Below are positions 8,804 to 17,896 of a DNA stretch of 64,000 nt, piece after piece; within the stretch, counting starts at the first letter, position 1, and every line of letters starts with the position of its first letter. The stretch is from assembly GCA_041640815.1 (NCBI GenBank), contig JBEPZO010000003.1, forward strand, positions 7,713 to 71,712. Reading direction: 5' to 3'. A program made the translations under genes and the position numbers. This stretch comes from JANWZL01 sp041640815. GTDB lineage: Bacteria; Pseudomonadota; Gammaproteobacteria; Burkholderiales; Thiobacillaceae. The notes below the pieces were generated by a model that searched no databases, was not told where the DNA came from, and was given only the letters and a program-made list of their open reading frames with translations.

Positions 8804-8945
8804 AGCCAAAGTCTTTTTATGATTTCGCTTCGGCAACAAGGCCGGGGCAAACGGCGAATACAAGATACTCTTCTGGCGGAAGATAACCCCGGTGATTTAC
8901 GGACTGCGCTTGAGTCGGTATTAGCTCTACTCCATACTCCATAGG

Positions 8946-10181
8946 TTATCGGCGTGCCAGCACCATCGCTACTGACCGGTTAGCAGACGATGTATGTTCC
9001 ATGGCAATGCGCCATTGACCGTCACTAGCACGCAAGTACAGCCGTTTGGCCGTGGTGTCGCGCAAGCGATCACTTTGGTACTCCTGGGTGAAAGCGACTA
9101 CAGCAACTTGCGTATCAGGTAGAAACACACTGATATTCGACAACGCAATGCGTATCCAGTCCTTGTTTTCAATATTACGACGCTTGGTTGTCGCCCAGGT
9201 CTTGTTCAACATGTCAGGTAGATAATGGCGGAAGAATCGTGCCACGTCGCGTGCTTCCCAGTCCGTACGCCATTGCTCCAGTATAGTAAGCAGCTCCTGC
9301 CGCTGCATCTCCCAGCTCACGGGATCCAGCCAATCACTGCGTTCAGCGATAATGACTGGTGTTTTACCAACTTCGATAAATTGCGCCAGATCGGTTAGAT
9401 CAGGATTCGCCAGTACTAGACAGCCGTCGCTCGCGCGTGGCGGCCTGCTATAGGTGCCGGATGGTGTGCCATGAATCCAGATGCCATGCCCGCTACGACC
9501 GTGCAGACGATCCCACTCATTCGGATAGTCCAGGGGATAAGCGCCAGCGCCGTAGAAATCGCTCAATTGGCTTCGTGGTAAATAGCCGGAAATGGTATAG
9601 ACGCCGACCGGCGTTTTCTTGTCTCCCTCCACCCGTTTATCGGTCCCGTTGCGACCAATGGTCAGGTAATAATCGCGCACGAGCCGAGGTACGCCATTGA
9701 CATTTTCAAACACATACAAGCGCGCGCGACTGGCATCGGCGAGCAAGGCGTACTTGTGTTCAGGTGACAGCATAAGCAGCTGTCTGGGCAAATGATCCGG
9801 ACGGGGTTGATCGAGGTAGCGCATGAGCCTCATGCGCGCCTCTTCTCGGAGGTCGTTCAGCGATACTGGTGAAGCCCGAGGCACCTCCCCCATCGTAGAG
9901 AGCGGGCGAACGCGGGCAAGTAGCAGGTCGCCGCGTATCAGATGGGCTAGCCTAAAATCGGGACGAATGGAAATAAGCTGGTTGATGCTATTGAGCGCAG
10001 TATCCAGTCGGCTAGCACGGATCTCCAGCAAGGTCTGGGCCAACAGGACATCCGGCGAGAGCAAGCGGCTAGGCGCTTCGGTAGATGCTAGACGCAGAAC
10101 AGATTCATTGGCCTGCGACGATACGCCGATAGCAATCAAAAAGAGCAAAAACCAGAAGGACTGGGAGAACCTGCCGTGCAT
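8946..10181 (-). CDS. Periplasmic L,D-transpeptidase (YkuD) with Cds6-like C-terminal domain
   Basis: This protein is predicted to remodel peptidoglycan through L,D-transpeptidation, or to attach or release proteins from it. The ATG at 10181 gives 411 residues with an N-terminal hydrophobic segment (about 5-24) that looks like a signal peptide. A short TPR-like helical region follows at about 40-95. The YkuD domain spans roughly 140-280, with catalytic-site residues His237 (HGTPSG) and Cys254 (SDGCLVL). The last 100 residues form an NTF2-like domain of the type found C-terminal in Cds6-like L,D-transpeptidases. The same type of domain ends the upstream gene's product, only 4 bp away, so the two genes probably form an operon. 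Confidence 0.85.
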   Translation of the reverse strand: MHGRFSQSFWFLLFLIAIGVSSQANESVLRLASTEAPSRLLSPDVLLAQTLLEIRASRLDTALNSINQLISIRPDFRLAHLIRGDLLLARVRPLSTMGEVPRASPVSLNDLREEARMRLMRYLDQPRPDHLPRQLLMLSPEHKYALLADASRARLYVFENVNGVPRLVRDYYLTIGRNGTDKRVEGDKKTPVGVYTISGYLPRSQLSDFYGAGAYPLDYPNEWDRLHGRSGHGIWIHGTPSGTYSRPPRASDGCLVLANPDLTDLAQFIEVGKTPVIIAERSDWLDPVSWEMQRQELLTILEQWRTDWEARDVARFFRHYLPDMLNKTWATTKRRNIENKDWIRIALSNISVFLPDTQVAVVAFTQEYQSDRLRDTTAKRLYLRASDGQWRIAMEHTSSANRSVAMVLARR

Positions 10182-10185
10182 CACC

Positions 10186-11322
10186 CTAGCGTTCGCTAAT
10201 GATCTTCCACTGCCCATCTTGGAGCTCCAATTCTAGCGTCTTGTTATACGTGCCTTGGAGATGCTCGGCCTCATAACGCTGTTTGAACTTGGCCGTAGCC
10301 TTGCCTTCGGTGACAGTGAGACTAAGGTTGCTAACCTGGACTTTGATCTGTTTCGGAGCGAGTAAGCGCTGACGACGTTGCGCTTCCCACGCAGATCGAT
10401 CTATGCCATGCGGGGGGACGAAATTCTTGCCATAAAAAGCTAGATATGCTGCCACATCCTGCCTGCTCCAGGCCTGGGCCCAGTCGCGGATCGTCTTCTC
10501 GATCGCCGCCTTGGCCTCTGCCGGGGGAGAGGCGGCTGCGGCAGGCAAAGGCGTGACCCCTGCTGGCGTCTCAGGCGTTGACTGGGTGCGCGCGCCGGTG
10601 GCGTCGGCGAGCGCCGCGTCGGGCCTGACCTCCTCGCTGTCGGCGACCACCGCCTTCCTCGCCTCGCCGCTGCCCGCTGGCTCCGGGCTGGTGCTGGTGG
10701 CCTCTTTCCCCGGGGCAGGCACCGTCGCACTGCCAGCTGGCGCCCTGGCCGCCGGCTTGGCCGCGGACCGCGTCGCGCTAGGCCTGGCCGCCTCTGCCTT
10801 GGCAGCATCGGCCACCCGGGTCGGGCTGAACAATTCCCGTATCAAGGCCAGCTTGGTCTGGGCCGAGACGTTGGACGCGTCGAGTTGTAAGGCCTTGTCG
10901 TAGGCCAGCGAGGCCATCTTGGCATAGACGTCGCCTAGGTTTTCGTGCGCCGTGGCATAGCTCGGGTGGGTGCGAATGGCCTGCTCCAGACTCTGTTTCG
11001 CCCGCTCGTATTGACCCTGGGCGGCATACAGCACGGCGAGATTGTTGTAGGGCTCGGGCAACTGCGGATAGTCGGCGGTGAGGTCGGAAAAGACCTTGAT
11101 CGCCTCCTGGTAACGATTGAGTTCGGTGAGGATAAGCCCCTTCAGGAAACGGCCCTGCGCGTCCTTGGGGTTAGCCGCCAGATAGGCGTCGATCTTGGCG
11201 AGCGCCTGGGTATGCCGGCCTTGACGGAACAGCTGACTGGCGTCCTGCCAGCCTTCGCTGCTGGCACCGACCAGTGCCGGCAAGCAGACGAGGAAGATGA
11301 GCGCGAATCGGGTGATTGACAT
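10186..11322 (-). CDS. Secreted TPR protein with Cds6-like (NTF2-like) C-terminal domain
   Basis: The function is unknown; a periplasmic scaffold role in cell-wall work is inferred from the partner gene. The 378-residue product has a signal peptide ending near Ala20, then three to four TPR units (about 25-160). A long low-complexity linker rich in Ala, Pro and Thr follows (about 170-270), then an NTF2-like domain of about 105 residues starting near AIEKTIRDWAQAWSRQD. The C-terminal domain resembles that of the L,D-transpeptidase encoded just downstream. The start ATG at 11322 is divergent from glnS. Confidence 0.75.
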   Translation of the reverse strand: MSITRFALIFLVCLPALVGASSEGWQDASQLFRQGRHTQALAKIDAYLAANPKDAQGRFLKGLILTELNRYQEAIKVFSDLTADYPQLPEPYNNLAVLYAAQGQYERAKQSLEQAIRTHPSYATAHENLGDVYAKMASLAYDKALQLDASNVSAQTKLALIRELFSPTRVADAAKAEAARPSATRSAAKPAARAPAGSATVPAPGKEATSTSPEPAGSGEARKAVVADSEEVRPDAALADATGARTQSTPETPAGVTPLPAAAASPPAEAKAAIEKTIRDWAQAWSRQDVAAYLAFYGKNFVPPHGIDRSAWEAQRRQRLLAPKQIKVQVSNLSLTVTEGKATAKFKQRYEAEHLQGTYNKTLELELQDGQWKIISER

Positions 11323-11409
11323 CGGTGCTATACTCTCAACCGCAGCGTACAGTTGATGACCGCGCCAATTCTAGCAGACGGCCAAACCCATCGCAGCCCA
11401 CCCCTAGCC

Positions 11410-13086
11410 ATGAGCGACAGCGCCCCGGTGCAGCATTTCATCCGCTCGATCATCGAGCACGACCTGGCCAGCGGCAAGCACACCACAGTCGTCACCCGCT
11501 TTCCGCCGGAACCAAATGGCTACCTGCACATCGGTCATGCCAAGTCCATCTGCCTGAATTTCGGCCTCGCCCAAGATTACGGCGGCCGCTGCAACCTGCG
11601 CTTCGACGACACCAACCCGGAGAAAGAGACGCTGGAATACGCCGAGGCGATCCAGGAGGACGTGCGCTGGCTCGGTTTCGAGTGGGATGGACCGGTGCGC
11701 TGGGCGTCGGACTATTTCCCGCAGCTCTACGAATATGCCGAAGAGCTGATTCGCAAGGGCCTGGCCTATGTGGACGAGCTCACCCCCGAGCAGATGCGCG
11801 AATATCGCGGCACCCTCACCGAGCCAGGCCGCCCGAGTCCCTGGCGGGAGCGCAGCGTCGAGGAGAACCTGGATCTCTTCCGCCGCATGCGCGCCGGCGA
11901 GTTTCCCGATGGCTCCAAAACACTGCGCGCCAAGATCGACATGGCCAGCCCCAACATCAACCTGCGCGACCCGGTGCTCTACCGCATCAAGCGCACGCAG
12001 CACTTCCGCACCGGCAATGCCTGGGTGATCTACCCCATGTACGACTACACCCACTGCATCTCCGACGCGCTGGAGGGCATCACCCACTCCCTATGCACCC
12101 TGGAGTTCGAAGACCACCGACCGCTCTACGACTGGGTGCTGGACCACATCAGCATCGACTGCCACCCGCAGCAGATCGAGTTCTCACGCCTCGAGCTGCG
12201 CTACACCGTCACCAGCAAGCGCAAACTCAACCAGCTCGTCGCCGAAGGCCACGTCGCCGGCTGGGACGACCCGCGCCTGCCGACGCTCAGGGGGATGCGC
12301 CGGCGCGGCTACACGCCCGCGGGGATACGCGAGTTCATCCGCCGCATCGGCATCTCGAAATCGGAGAACATCGTCGACCTCTCGGTGCTCGAGGGCTGCA
12401 TCCGTGAAGACCTCGAGGCCAAGGCGCCGCGGGTGATGGCGGTGCTTAAGCCACTGAAGGTGGTATTGACCAATTATCAAGAAGGGGTAAGCGGAAGCCG
12501 CGAGGCGGACTTCCATCCCAACCGTCCCGAATTCGGCCGCCGTGCAGTACCCTTACACCGCGAGATCTGGATCGAGCGCGACGATTTCACCGAGACGCCG
12601 CCCGAAGGCTGGCAGCGCCTCACCCCTGGAGGAGAGGTGCGACTGCGCTACTCCTACGTCATCCGCTGCGATGAGGTGATCAAGAACGCCCAGGGCGAGG
12701 TGGTGGAACTGCGCTGCAGCATCGACCACGACACCCTGGGCAAGAACCCGCAAGGTCGCAAAGTCAAGGGGGTCATCCACTGGGTCTCCGCACTGCATGC
12801 CCTGCCGGCCGAGATACGGCTCTATGACCGGCTGTTCACCGACCCGGAGCCGGATGGCCACAAGGATCGCGATTTTCTCGACTTCCTCAACCCGCACTCC
12901 CTGGAGGTGGTGCAGGGTTGGGTAGAGGCTTGCGTGCGCGACGCGCCACCCGAGACCCACTACCAATTCGAACGCCTGGGCTATTTTTGCACTGACCGGC
13001 ACGACCACCGCCCAGGCGAGCGGCTCGTGTTCAACCGCACCGTGACGCTGAAGGACTCCTGGGCGAAGGGACAGACGGGGCCCTGA
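11410..13086 (+). CDS. glnS: Glutaminyl-tRNA synthetase
   Basis: GlnRS charges tRNA-Gln directly; it is typical of Beta- and Gammaproteobacteria. The ATG at 11410 gives 558 residues (E. coli has 554), whereas an in-frame ATG at 11353 would add 19 unconserved residues. The class I signature appears as PNGYLHIGHAKS. The second signature is TSKRKLNQLV, corresponding to MSKRKL in E. coli. The C-terminal beta-barrel anticodon-binding region follows and ends with the family-typical DRHDHRPGERLVFNRTV. A Usp gene follows after 15 bp and cysS after that, so co-transcription is likely. Confidence 0.97.
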   Translation: MSDSAPVQHFIRSIIEHDLASGKHTTVVTRFPPEPNGYLHIGHAKSICLNFGLAQDYGGRCNLRFDDTNPEKETLEYAEAIQEDVRWLGFEWDGPVRWASDYFPQLYEYAEELIRKGLAYVDELTPEQMREYRGTLTEPGRPSPWRERSVEENLDLFRRMRAGEFPDGSKTLRAKIDMASPNINLRDPVLYRIKRTQHFRTGNAWVIYPMYDYTHCISDALEGITHSLCTLEFEDHRPLYDWVLDHISIDCHPQQIEFSRLELRYTVTSKRKLNQLVAEGHVAGWDDPRLPTLRGMRRRGYTPAGIREFIRRIGISKSENIVDLSVLEGCIREDLEAKAPRVMAVLKPLKVVLTNYQEGVSGSREADFHPNRPEFGRRAVPLHREIWIERDDFTETPPEGWQRLTPGGEVRLRYSYVIRCDEVIKNAQGEVVELRCSIDHDTLGKNPQGRKVKGVIHWVSALHALPAEIRLYDRLFTDPEPDGHKDRDFLDFLNPHSLEVVQGWVEACVRDAPPETHYQFERLGYFCTDRHDHRPGERLVFNRTVTLKDSWAKGQTGP

Positions 13087-13101
13087 CGCGGGAGCGATCC
13101 G

Positions 13102-13545
13102 ATGTTCAGGCGCATTTTGGTGGCCATGGATGGCAGCGACGCGGCACGGCGCGGCCTGGACCTCGCCATTCAGCTGGCGCGCGAGGGCAATGGCGAGCTG
13201 ATGCTCTTGCATGTCTGCCAGCCGCCTTTACCCCTGGCGGTCAACGGCGACTGGACCATGCCTGCCCTCCCACCGCAGCCGCAGCGTGAGGTGGGCGCGC
13301 GCCTGTTGAAGGCTGCGCAGGAGACTTGCCGCCACGCAGGTGTCCGCGCCGAAACCCGCCTCGTGGATGCCGACGGGCGCGGTATCGGCCCCCTCATCTC
13401 GGAGACGGCAGCCGCTTGGCAGGCCGACCTGATCGTCGCAGGCAGCCATGCACGGCGCGGCCTGGACCGCTTGCTACTGGGCAGTGTGGCAGAGGGCATC
13501 CTGCGCACGGCACGCCTCCCCGTCCTGTTGCTGCCCTTAAGCTAG
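13102..13545 (+). CDS. Universal stress protein (UspA family)
   Basis: This is a single-domain Usp of 147 residues. It begins with the typical RILVAMDGSDAARRGLDLAIQLA. The ATP-binding signature Gly-x2-Gly-x9-Gly-Ser is visible near the C-terminus as GSHARRGLDRLLLGSVAE, so it belongs to the nucleotide-binding subclass. The gene is 15 bp after glnS and 7 bp before cysS, wedged between two aminoacyl-tRNA synthetase genes. Its role there is unknown; Usp proteins generally act in stress survival. Confidence 0.9.
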   Translation: MFRRILVAMDGSDAARRGLDLAIQLAREGNGELMLLHVCQPPLPLAVNGDWTMPALPPQPQREVGARLLKAAQETCRHAGVRAETRLVDADGRGIGPLISETAAAWQADLIVAGSHARRGLDRLLLGSVAEGILRTARLPVLLLPLS

Positions 13546-13552
13546 GATCGTC

Positions 13553-14929
13553 ATGCTCACCCTTTACAACTCCCTTAGCCGTAAAAAAGAGGTCTTTACC
13601 CCCATCACGCCCGGGCAGGTACGCATGTACGTCTGCGGCATGACCGTCTACGACTACTGCCACCTGGGACATGCGCGCGTGTTGGTGGTGTTCGACATGG
13701 TCGTCCGCTGGCTGAGGGCCTCGGGCTACACGGTCACCTATGTGCGCAACATCACCGACATCGATGACAAGATCATCAAACGCGCGCAGGAAAACGGTGA
13801 GCCCTACACCGCCCTCACCGAGCGTTACATTCGCGCCATGCACGAGGACGAACAGGCCCTCAATGTGCTGCCGCCGGATCGCGAGCCGCGCGCGACCGAA
13901 TACATCGGCAAGATGCTGGACATGATCCAGCGCTTAATCGACCGCGGCCACGCCTATATCGCTGAAAATGGCGACGTCTATTACGCCGTGCGCAGCTATC
14001 CGCCCTACGGCCAACTGTCCGGTAAGTCGCTCGACGACCTCATTGCCGGTGAGCGGGTCGAGGTGGACCCGCACAAGCGCGACCCGCTCGACTTCGTGCT
14101 CTGGAAGGCGGCCAAACCCGGCGAGCCGTCCTGGCCGTCGCCCTGGGGACCGGGGCGGCCCGGCTGGCACATCGAGTGCTCGGCCATGGGCACCGATCTG
14201 CTCGGCCCGCACTTCGACATCCACGGCGGCGGCCAGGACCTGCAATTCCCCCACCACGAAAACGAGATCGCCCAGTCGGAAGGGGCCTACGGTTGCAAAT
14301 TCGTCAACTACTGGCTGCACAACGGCTTCGTGCGCGTGGACAACGAAAAGATGTCCAAGAGCCTGGGCAATTTCTTCACCATCCGCGAGGTGATCGCCCG
14401 CTATCACCCAGAAGTCGTGCGCTTTTTCATCCTGCGCGCCCACTACCGTAGTCCGCTCAATTATTCCGACCAGCACTTGGCGGATGCTAAGAGTGCCCTG
14501 TCGCGGCTATACCTAGCGCTGCGTGGCTTGGAGGCCGAGGTCGCGCCGATCGACTGGCAATCACCCTATGCCGCACGCTTCAAAGCGGCCATGGACGACG
14601 ACTTCAACACGCCCGAGGCCCTGGCCGTGCTCTTTGAACTTGCCAATGAGCTCAACAAACACCGCAGCGCCGAGCTCGCCGGGCAGCTCAAGGCATTGGG
14701 CGGCGTGCTCGGTCTGCTGCAACGCCCCCCTGAAGAGTTCTTACGGGCAGCGAGCGCTAAAAGCGGCTCGGATTACTCCGAGGTGCGCATCGAGGCGCTG
14801 ATCCGCGAGCGTCTCGAGGCGCGCCGCGCCAAGGACTACAAGCGAGCGGATGCCATCCGTGACGAGCTGAAGGCAGCCGGCATCGTGCTCGAAGACACGC
14901 CCTCCGGCACGACCTGGCGGCGCGCCTAA
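13553..14929 (+). CDS. cysS: Cysteinyl-tRNA synthetase
   Basis: CysRS attaches cysteine to tRNA-Cys. The 458-residue product carries Zn-ligand motifs YVCGMTVYDYCHLGHAR (including the HIGH-like HLGH) and WHIECSAMG, the HHENEIAQSEG motif, and KMSKSLGNFF. The C-terminal helical anticodon-binding domain ends at the stop at 14929. The gene is followed by a large hairpin at 14932-14997. Confidence 0.97.
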   Translation: MLTLYNSLSRKKEVFTPITPGQVRMYVCGMTVYDYCHLGHARVLVVFDMVVRWLRASGYTVTYVRNITDIDDKIIKRAQENGEPYTALTERYIRAMHEDEQALNVLPPDREPRATEYIGKMLDMIQRLIDRGHAYIAENGDVYYAVRSYPPYGQLSGKSLDDLIAGERVEVDPHKRDPLDFVLWKAAKPGEPSWPSPWGPGRPGWHIECSAMGTDLLGPHFDIHGGGQDLQFPHHENEIAQSEGAYGCKFVNYWLHNGFVRVDNEKMSKSLGNFFTIREVIARYHPEVVRFFILRAHYRSPLNYSDQHLADAKSALSRLYLALRGLEAEVAPIDWQSPYAARFKAAMDDDFNTPEALAVLFELANELNKHRSAELAGQLKALGGVLGLLQRPPEEFLRAASAKSGSDYSEVRIEALIRERLEARRAKDYKRADAIRDELKAAGIVLEDTPSGTTWRRA

Positions 14930-14931
14930 GA

Positions 14932-14997
14932 AAACGCTAAAAAAGCCGCAAGCGGGATGGAGGACCCGCAGCGGCTTGCCGCGAGACACTAGCGTTT
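14932..14997. terminator. Nested inverted repeat after cysS, likely bidirectional terminator
   Basis: An outer 8-bp repeat (AAACGCTA at 14932-14939, TAGCGTTT at 14990-14997) encloses an inner stem formed by 14945-14956 and 14965-14975 with one mismatch position. Read on the plus strand the hairpin lacks a U-run right after the inner stem. Read on the minus strand it is followed by TTTTTT, so the best intrinsic-terminator geometry faces the minus strand. Confidence 0.65.
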
Positions 14998-15047
14998 CCC
15001 TTAGACTTTGAGACTAACAAGGTCATCAGTTGGTGCGCACATAAGTC

Positions 15048-15725
15048 ATGCGTTATCGCATCCTGCCTGTCACCCCCTTCGCGCAGAACTGCACCCTCCT
15101 GTGGTGCGAGGCGACCGGCCGCGCCGCGCTCATCGATCCAGGCGGCGAGGCAGAACGACTCCTGGCTGCGGTCGCCAGCGAGGGGGTGACCCTGGAGCGG
15201 CTGCTGCTCACGCATGGCCACTTGGACCACGTGGGCGCTGCGTTGGAATTGTCGCGGCGGCTTAACCTGCCGATCGAGGGGCCGCATGCCGCCGACGCCT
15301 TCTGGCTGGAGCAGCTGCCGCAGCAGGCGGCCTTGTTCGGTTTCCCGCCCGCAGAGCCCTTCGAGCCTCACCGCTGGCTTGCGGATGGCGATACGGTGCG
15401 CATTGGCAATTTGTGCCTTGACGTGATCCATTGCCCGGGCCACACGCCCGGCCACGTCGTCTTTTACCACCCGGCCAGCCGCCTCGCCTTCGTCGGCGAC
15501 GTGCTCTTTAAGGGCAGCATCGGTCGCACGGATTTCCCCTTTAGCGACACTCAAACACTGCTTCGGTCCATTCACGATAAGCTTCTCTCTTTGGGAGATG
15601 ACATCAGCTTCGTACCCGGGCACGGTCCACAGTCATGCTTCGGCGATGAGCGTCGACATAATCCCTACCTGCAGAAATCGTTGCCTGCTCAGCATCTAGC
15701 CTCTAGTACGGGTGCAAACGCTTGA
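15048..15725 (+). CDS. Metallo-beta-lactamase-fold hydrolase, glyoxalase II-like (YcbL type)
   Basis: A 225-residue single-domain MBL-fold protein. Metal motif THGHLDHVG lies near residues 54-62, with further ligands in HCPGHTPGHVVFYH, FVGDVLFKGSIGR and FVPGHGPQS. The short length without the glyoxalase II C-terminal substrate domain places it with YcbL-type hydroxyacylglutathione hydrolase-like proteins. Those cleave S-lactoylglutathione or related thioesters, but the true substrate here is not shown. It stands alone between the cysS hairpin and the tetraheme cytochrome. Confidence 0.88.
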   Translation: MRYRILPVTPFAQNCTLLWCEATGRAALIDPGGEAERLLAAVASEGVTLERLLLTHGHLDHVGAALELSRRLNLPIEGPHAADAFWLEQLPQQAALFGFPPAEPFEPHRWLADGDTVRIGNLCLDVIHCPGHTPGHVVFYHPASRLAFVGDVLFKGSIGRTDFPFSDTQTLLRSIHDKLLSLGDDISFVPGHGPQSCFGDERRHNPYLQKSLPAQHLASSTGANA

Positions 15726-15893
15726 AAGCTGCCTAGGCGCGCGGTTTCCCTGTAGGTTGGTCTGCTACAGTATCTCCCCCACGCAGGCGCCACCTAGTTT
15801 ACGATTGCGATCAGGACTATAAGAACATAAGAATATTAATAGATTACTAGATTTTCTTTGCTGGTAGCAGTAGCATAAATAGGATTGTTATCG

Positions 15894-17051
15894 ATGACTG
15901 CACCCAAAATGATTAAGACTGCCTCTGTTTTGTTGTTCGCGCTGCTTCTTGTTGCCTGCAGCAAGGAGCAACAGGCTACGCATGCAACGCAAACGCCCGC
16001 TATCAACGCTGACATCACTCAAGGTCGTAATCTCGCACAAGCCAAGTGCAGTAACTGTCATGGGCTTGATGGGCGTGGGCGAGAGCCACGCATCCCACAC
16101 TTGGCGGGGCAAAAGCTAGGCTATCTCAAGCTGGCCATGCGCGAATATCGCACTGGTGATAGATCGCACATTGCGTTAAAGCAGCTTTTCTCTGAGCTTT
16201 CCGAAACCGAACTCGATAGCGTGGCCGCCTACTATGCCAGCCTCCCGCCAATCGCCCCGGCTAAGATTAACAGCAAAACGGCCGCAGCTACGGATGCTCT
16301 CCAAGCTGGCCGGGCCGCCGCTGCTGCCTGCGGCGTGTGCCATGGTGAGGACGGTAACTCTAAGCTAGCTGGCACGCCTAGCTTGGCCGGTCAACATCGC
16401 GACTACCTCCTCGCTGCGATGCAGGCCTACATAGACGGTACGCGTAAGCACACCGTAATGTACACACAGCTGACCGCTCTGGATACGGCGACGCTGCAAA
16501 ATCTGGCCCAATACTATGCCGCGCAGCCGGCCAAGGCTGTGCAGCGTGTAATCACCGGTGATGTGAAAGCGGGTGAACGTCTAAGCGCCGCCTGCGGTGG
16601 CTGCCATGGACTGCAAGGTCAGACCGTAGATGCGCATACCCCAGCCTTGGCTGGACAAGACCCGGAATACCTCATCGCCAGCATGCAAGCCTACCGTGAT
16701 GGCAGTCGTATCCATGCCGAGATGAAGGAATTACTCCAAGCCATGAACACCACTGAACTCGGACACATCGCAGCCTACTATGCTGCTCAAACACCGCGCC
16801 AAGGACATGCCATCGCCAGCCTCTCCGCCAGCGAGTGGGTCAAGCGCTGCGATCGCTGCCATACACCGGCTGCTGACAATCCCCTCGTCCCCCGCATCGC
16901 GGGCCAGCAGCACGATTATTTGGCCCATGTATTGCGCGATTACCGTGAGAGTAAGCGCAAACAGTCGGTCATGCATGCCATGGTGGCGCCGTTAAGCGAC
17001 GCAGATATTGAGGGTATCGCTGCCTACTATTCGAGCCTTGGCCCGCGCTAG
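15894..17051 (+). CDS. Tetraheme c-type cytochrome lipoprotein, four tandem c4-like domains
   Basis: This is a predicted periplasmic electron carrier anchored by lipid. The ATG at 15894 (AGGATT about 9 nt upstream) gives 385 residues with a signal peptide and lipobox LLVAC (Cys22). Four heme sites follow at 52-56 (CSNCH), 146-150 (CGVCH), 234-238 (CGGCH) and 319-323 (CDRCH). Each lies in a repeat of about 85-95 residues of the pattern CxxCH, LAGQ, YL, AM..Y, R.H..M, AAYYA. The later Met in each unit is the probable axial ligand. Ordinary cytochrome c4 has two such domains, so this looks like a doubled c4. The gene is AT-richer than its neighbours. The redox partner is unknown; the sulfur-oxidation genes nearby are candidates. 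Confidence 0.88.
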   Translation: MTAPKMIKTASVLLFALLLVACSKEQQATHATQTPAINADITQGRNLAQAKCSNCHGLDGRGREPRIPHLAGQKLGYLKLAMREYRTGDRSHIALKQLFSELSETELDSVAAYYASLPPIAPAKINSKTAAATDALQAGRAAAAACGVCHGEDGNSKLAGTPSLAGQHRDYLLAAMQAYIDGTRKHTVMYTQLTALDTATLQNLAQYYAAQPAKAVQRVITGDVKAGERLSAACGGCHGLQGQTVDAHTPALAGQDPEYLIASMQAYRDGSRIHAEMKELLQAMNTTELGHIAAYYAAQTPRQGHAIASLSASEWVKRCDRCHTPAADNPLVPRIAGQQHDYLAHVLRDYRESKRKQSVMHAMVAPLSDADIEGIAAYYSSLGPR

Positions 17052-17242
17052 AAGACTCTGACATGGATCGCCAAGCGCATTAGCTGTGAATGCCGTTATG
17101 CTACCGCGCTCGAGCGCATGCGTCTGACCGCACCCCAAAAAACCAGTAGGTACCAATGCTCTATTGACACCCCTCTACCCCTCTCCAATGGCCGGGGAAG
17201 AAACTCTGCTCATTTCCGCCGAGGTATTGGTGATCGACGGCC

Positions 17243-17896
17243 TTATGTATCGCCGAGCAATAGCTTCACCTCGCGCAGCAGCGCTGCCACCTCTAGACTG
17301 GCAATGGCTGCACGGTGGCCTAAGGCGTTAATCGTGCAACCAAGTGCGGCAGCCTGGCGGTAGGCGGTGCGGCTTTTGAGCTGGGCGGCAAGCATCGGGA
17401 TGCCGAACTCGGCCAGCATGCCCAGTACCTCTTGCGCCAGCAGGGTGTTGAGCTGTGCCTGGTTGACGACGAGGCGTGCCTGAAGTGTGGGATTTTTGTG
17501 CCGGGCGCGGGCGATGGCCTCGCGGATGCGCAGGCTGGCCCACAAGTCGAGTGGCGAAGGGATGACTGGCACCAAGGCGAGATCGGCCAAGCGCAGGGCG
17601 CTATCGGTGACCGGAGCGCTGGCGTGCGGCGGGCTGTCGATGACGATGTAGTCGTAATCGGCGAGGCGCTTGCGTAGTTGTTTGTGCAGCTTGCCCGCCT
17701 CGTCTGAAAAATCCTCGACCGTGGCGGGGAAGCCCCTGCCCGCCCGCGCCCAGTGCAAGGCGGTGTTCTGCGGGTCGGCATCGGCAACGAGGACCTTGGC
17801 GCCCGCGTCGGCCAGGGCACCGGCCAGCAACATCGCCAGGGTGGACTTGCCCGCGCCACCTTTCTGGTTGACGACGGCGATGACGCGGGCGGTCAT
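17243..17896 (-). CDS. ParA-family ATPase
   Basis: A 217-residue P-loop ATPase of the ParA/MinD/Soj type. The deviant Walker A is NQKGGAGKST at 10-19, with signature Lys12 and Lys17. The Walker A' segment ADADPQN includes Asp41, and Walker B YIVIDSPP includes Asp87. ParA proteins form ATP-dependent dimers on DNA and position cargo, guided by a partner that stimulates hydrolysis. There is no parB or replication gene nearby, so this is an orphan ParA. Its start codon overlaps the stop of the upstream HTH-ferredoxin gene (ATGA at 17893-17896), which indicates translational coupling with that protein as its likely partner. The long frame upstream of 17896 is a shadow. Confidence 0.9.
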   Translation of the reverse strand: MTARVIAVVNQKGGAGKSTLAMLLAGALADAGAKVLVADADPQNTALHWARAGRGFPATVEDFSDEAGKLHKQLRKRLADYDYIVIDSPPHASAPVTDSALRLADLALVPVIPSPLDLWASLRIREAIARARHKNPTLQARLVVNQAQLNTLLAQEVLGMLAEFGIPMLAAQLKSRTAYRQAAALGCTINALGHRAAIASLEVAALLREVKLLLGDT

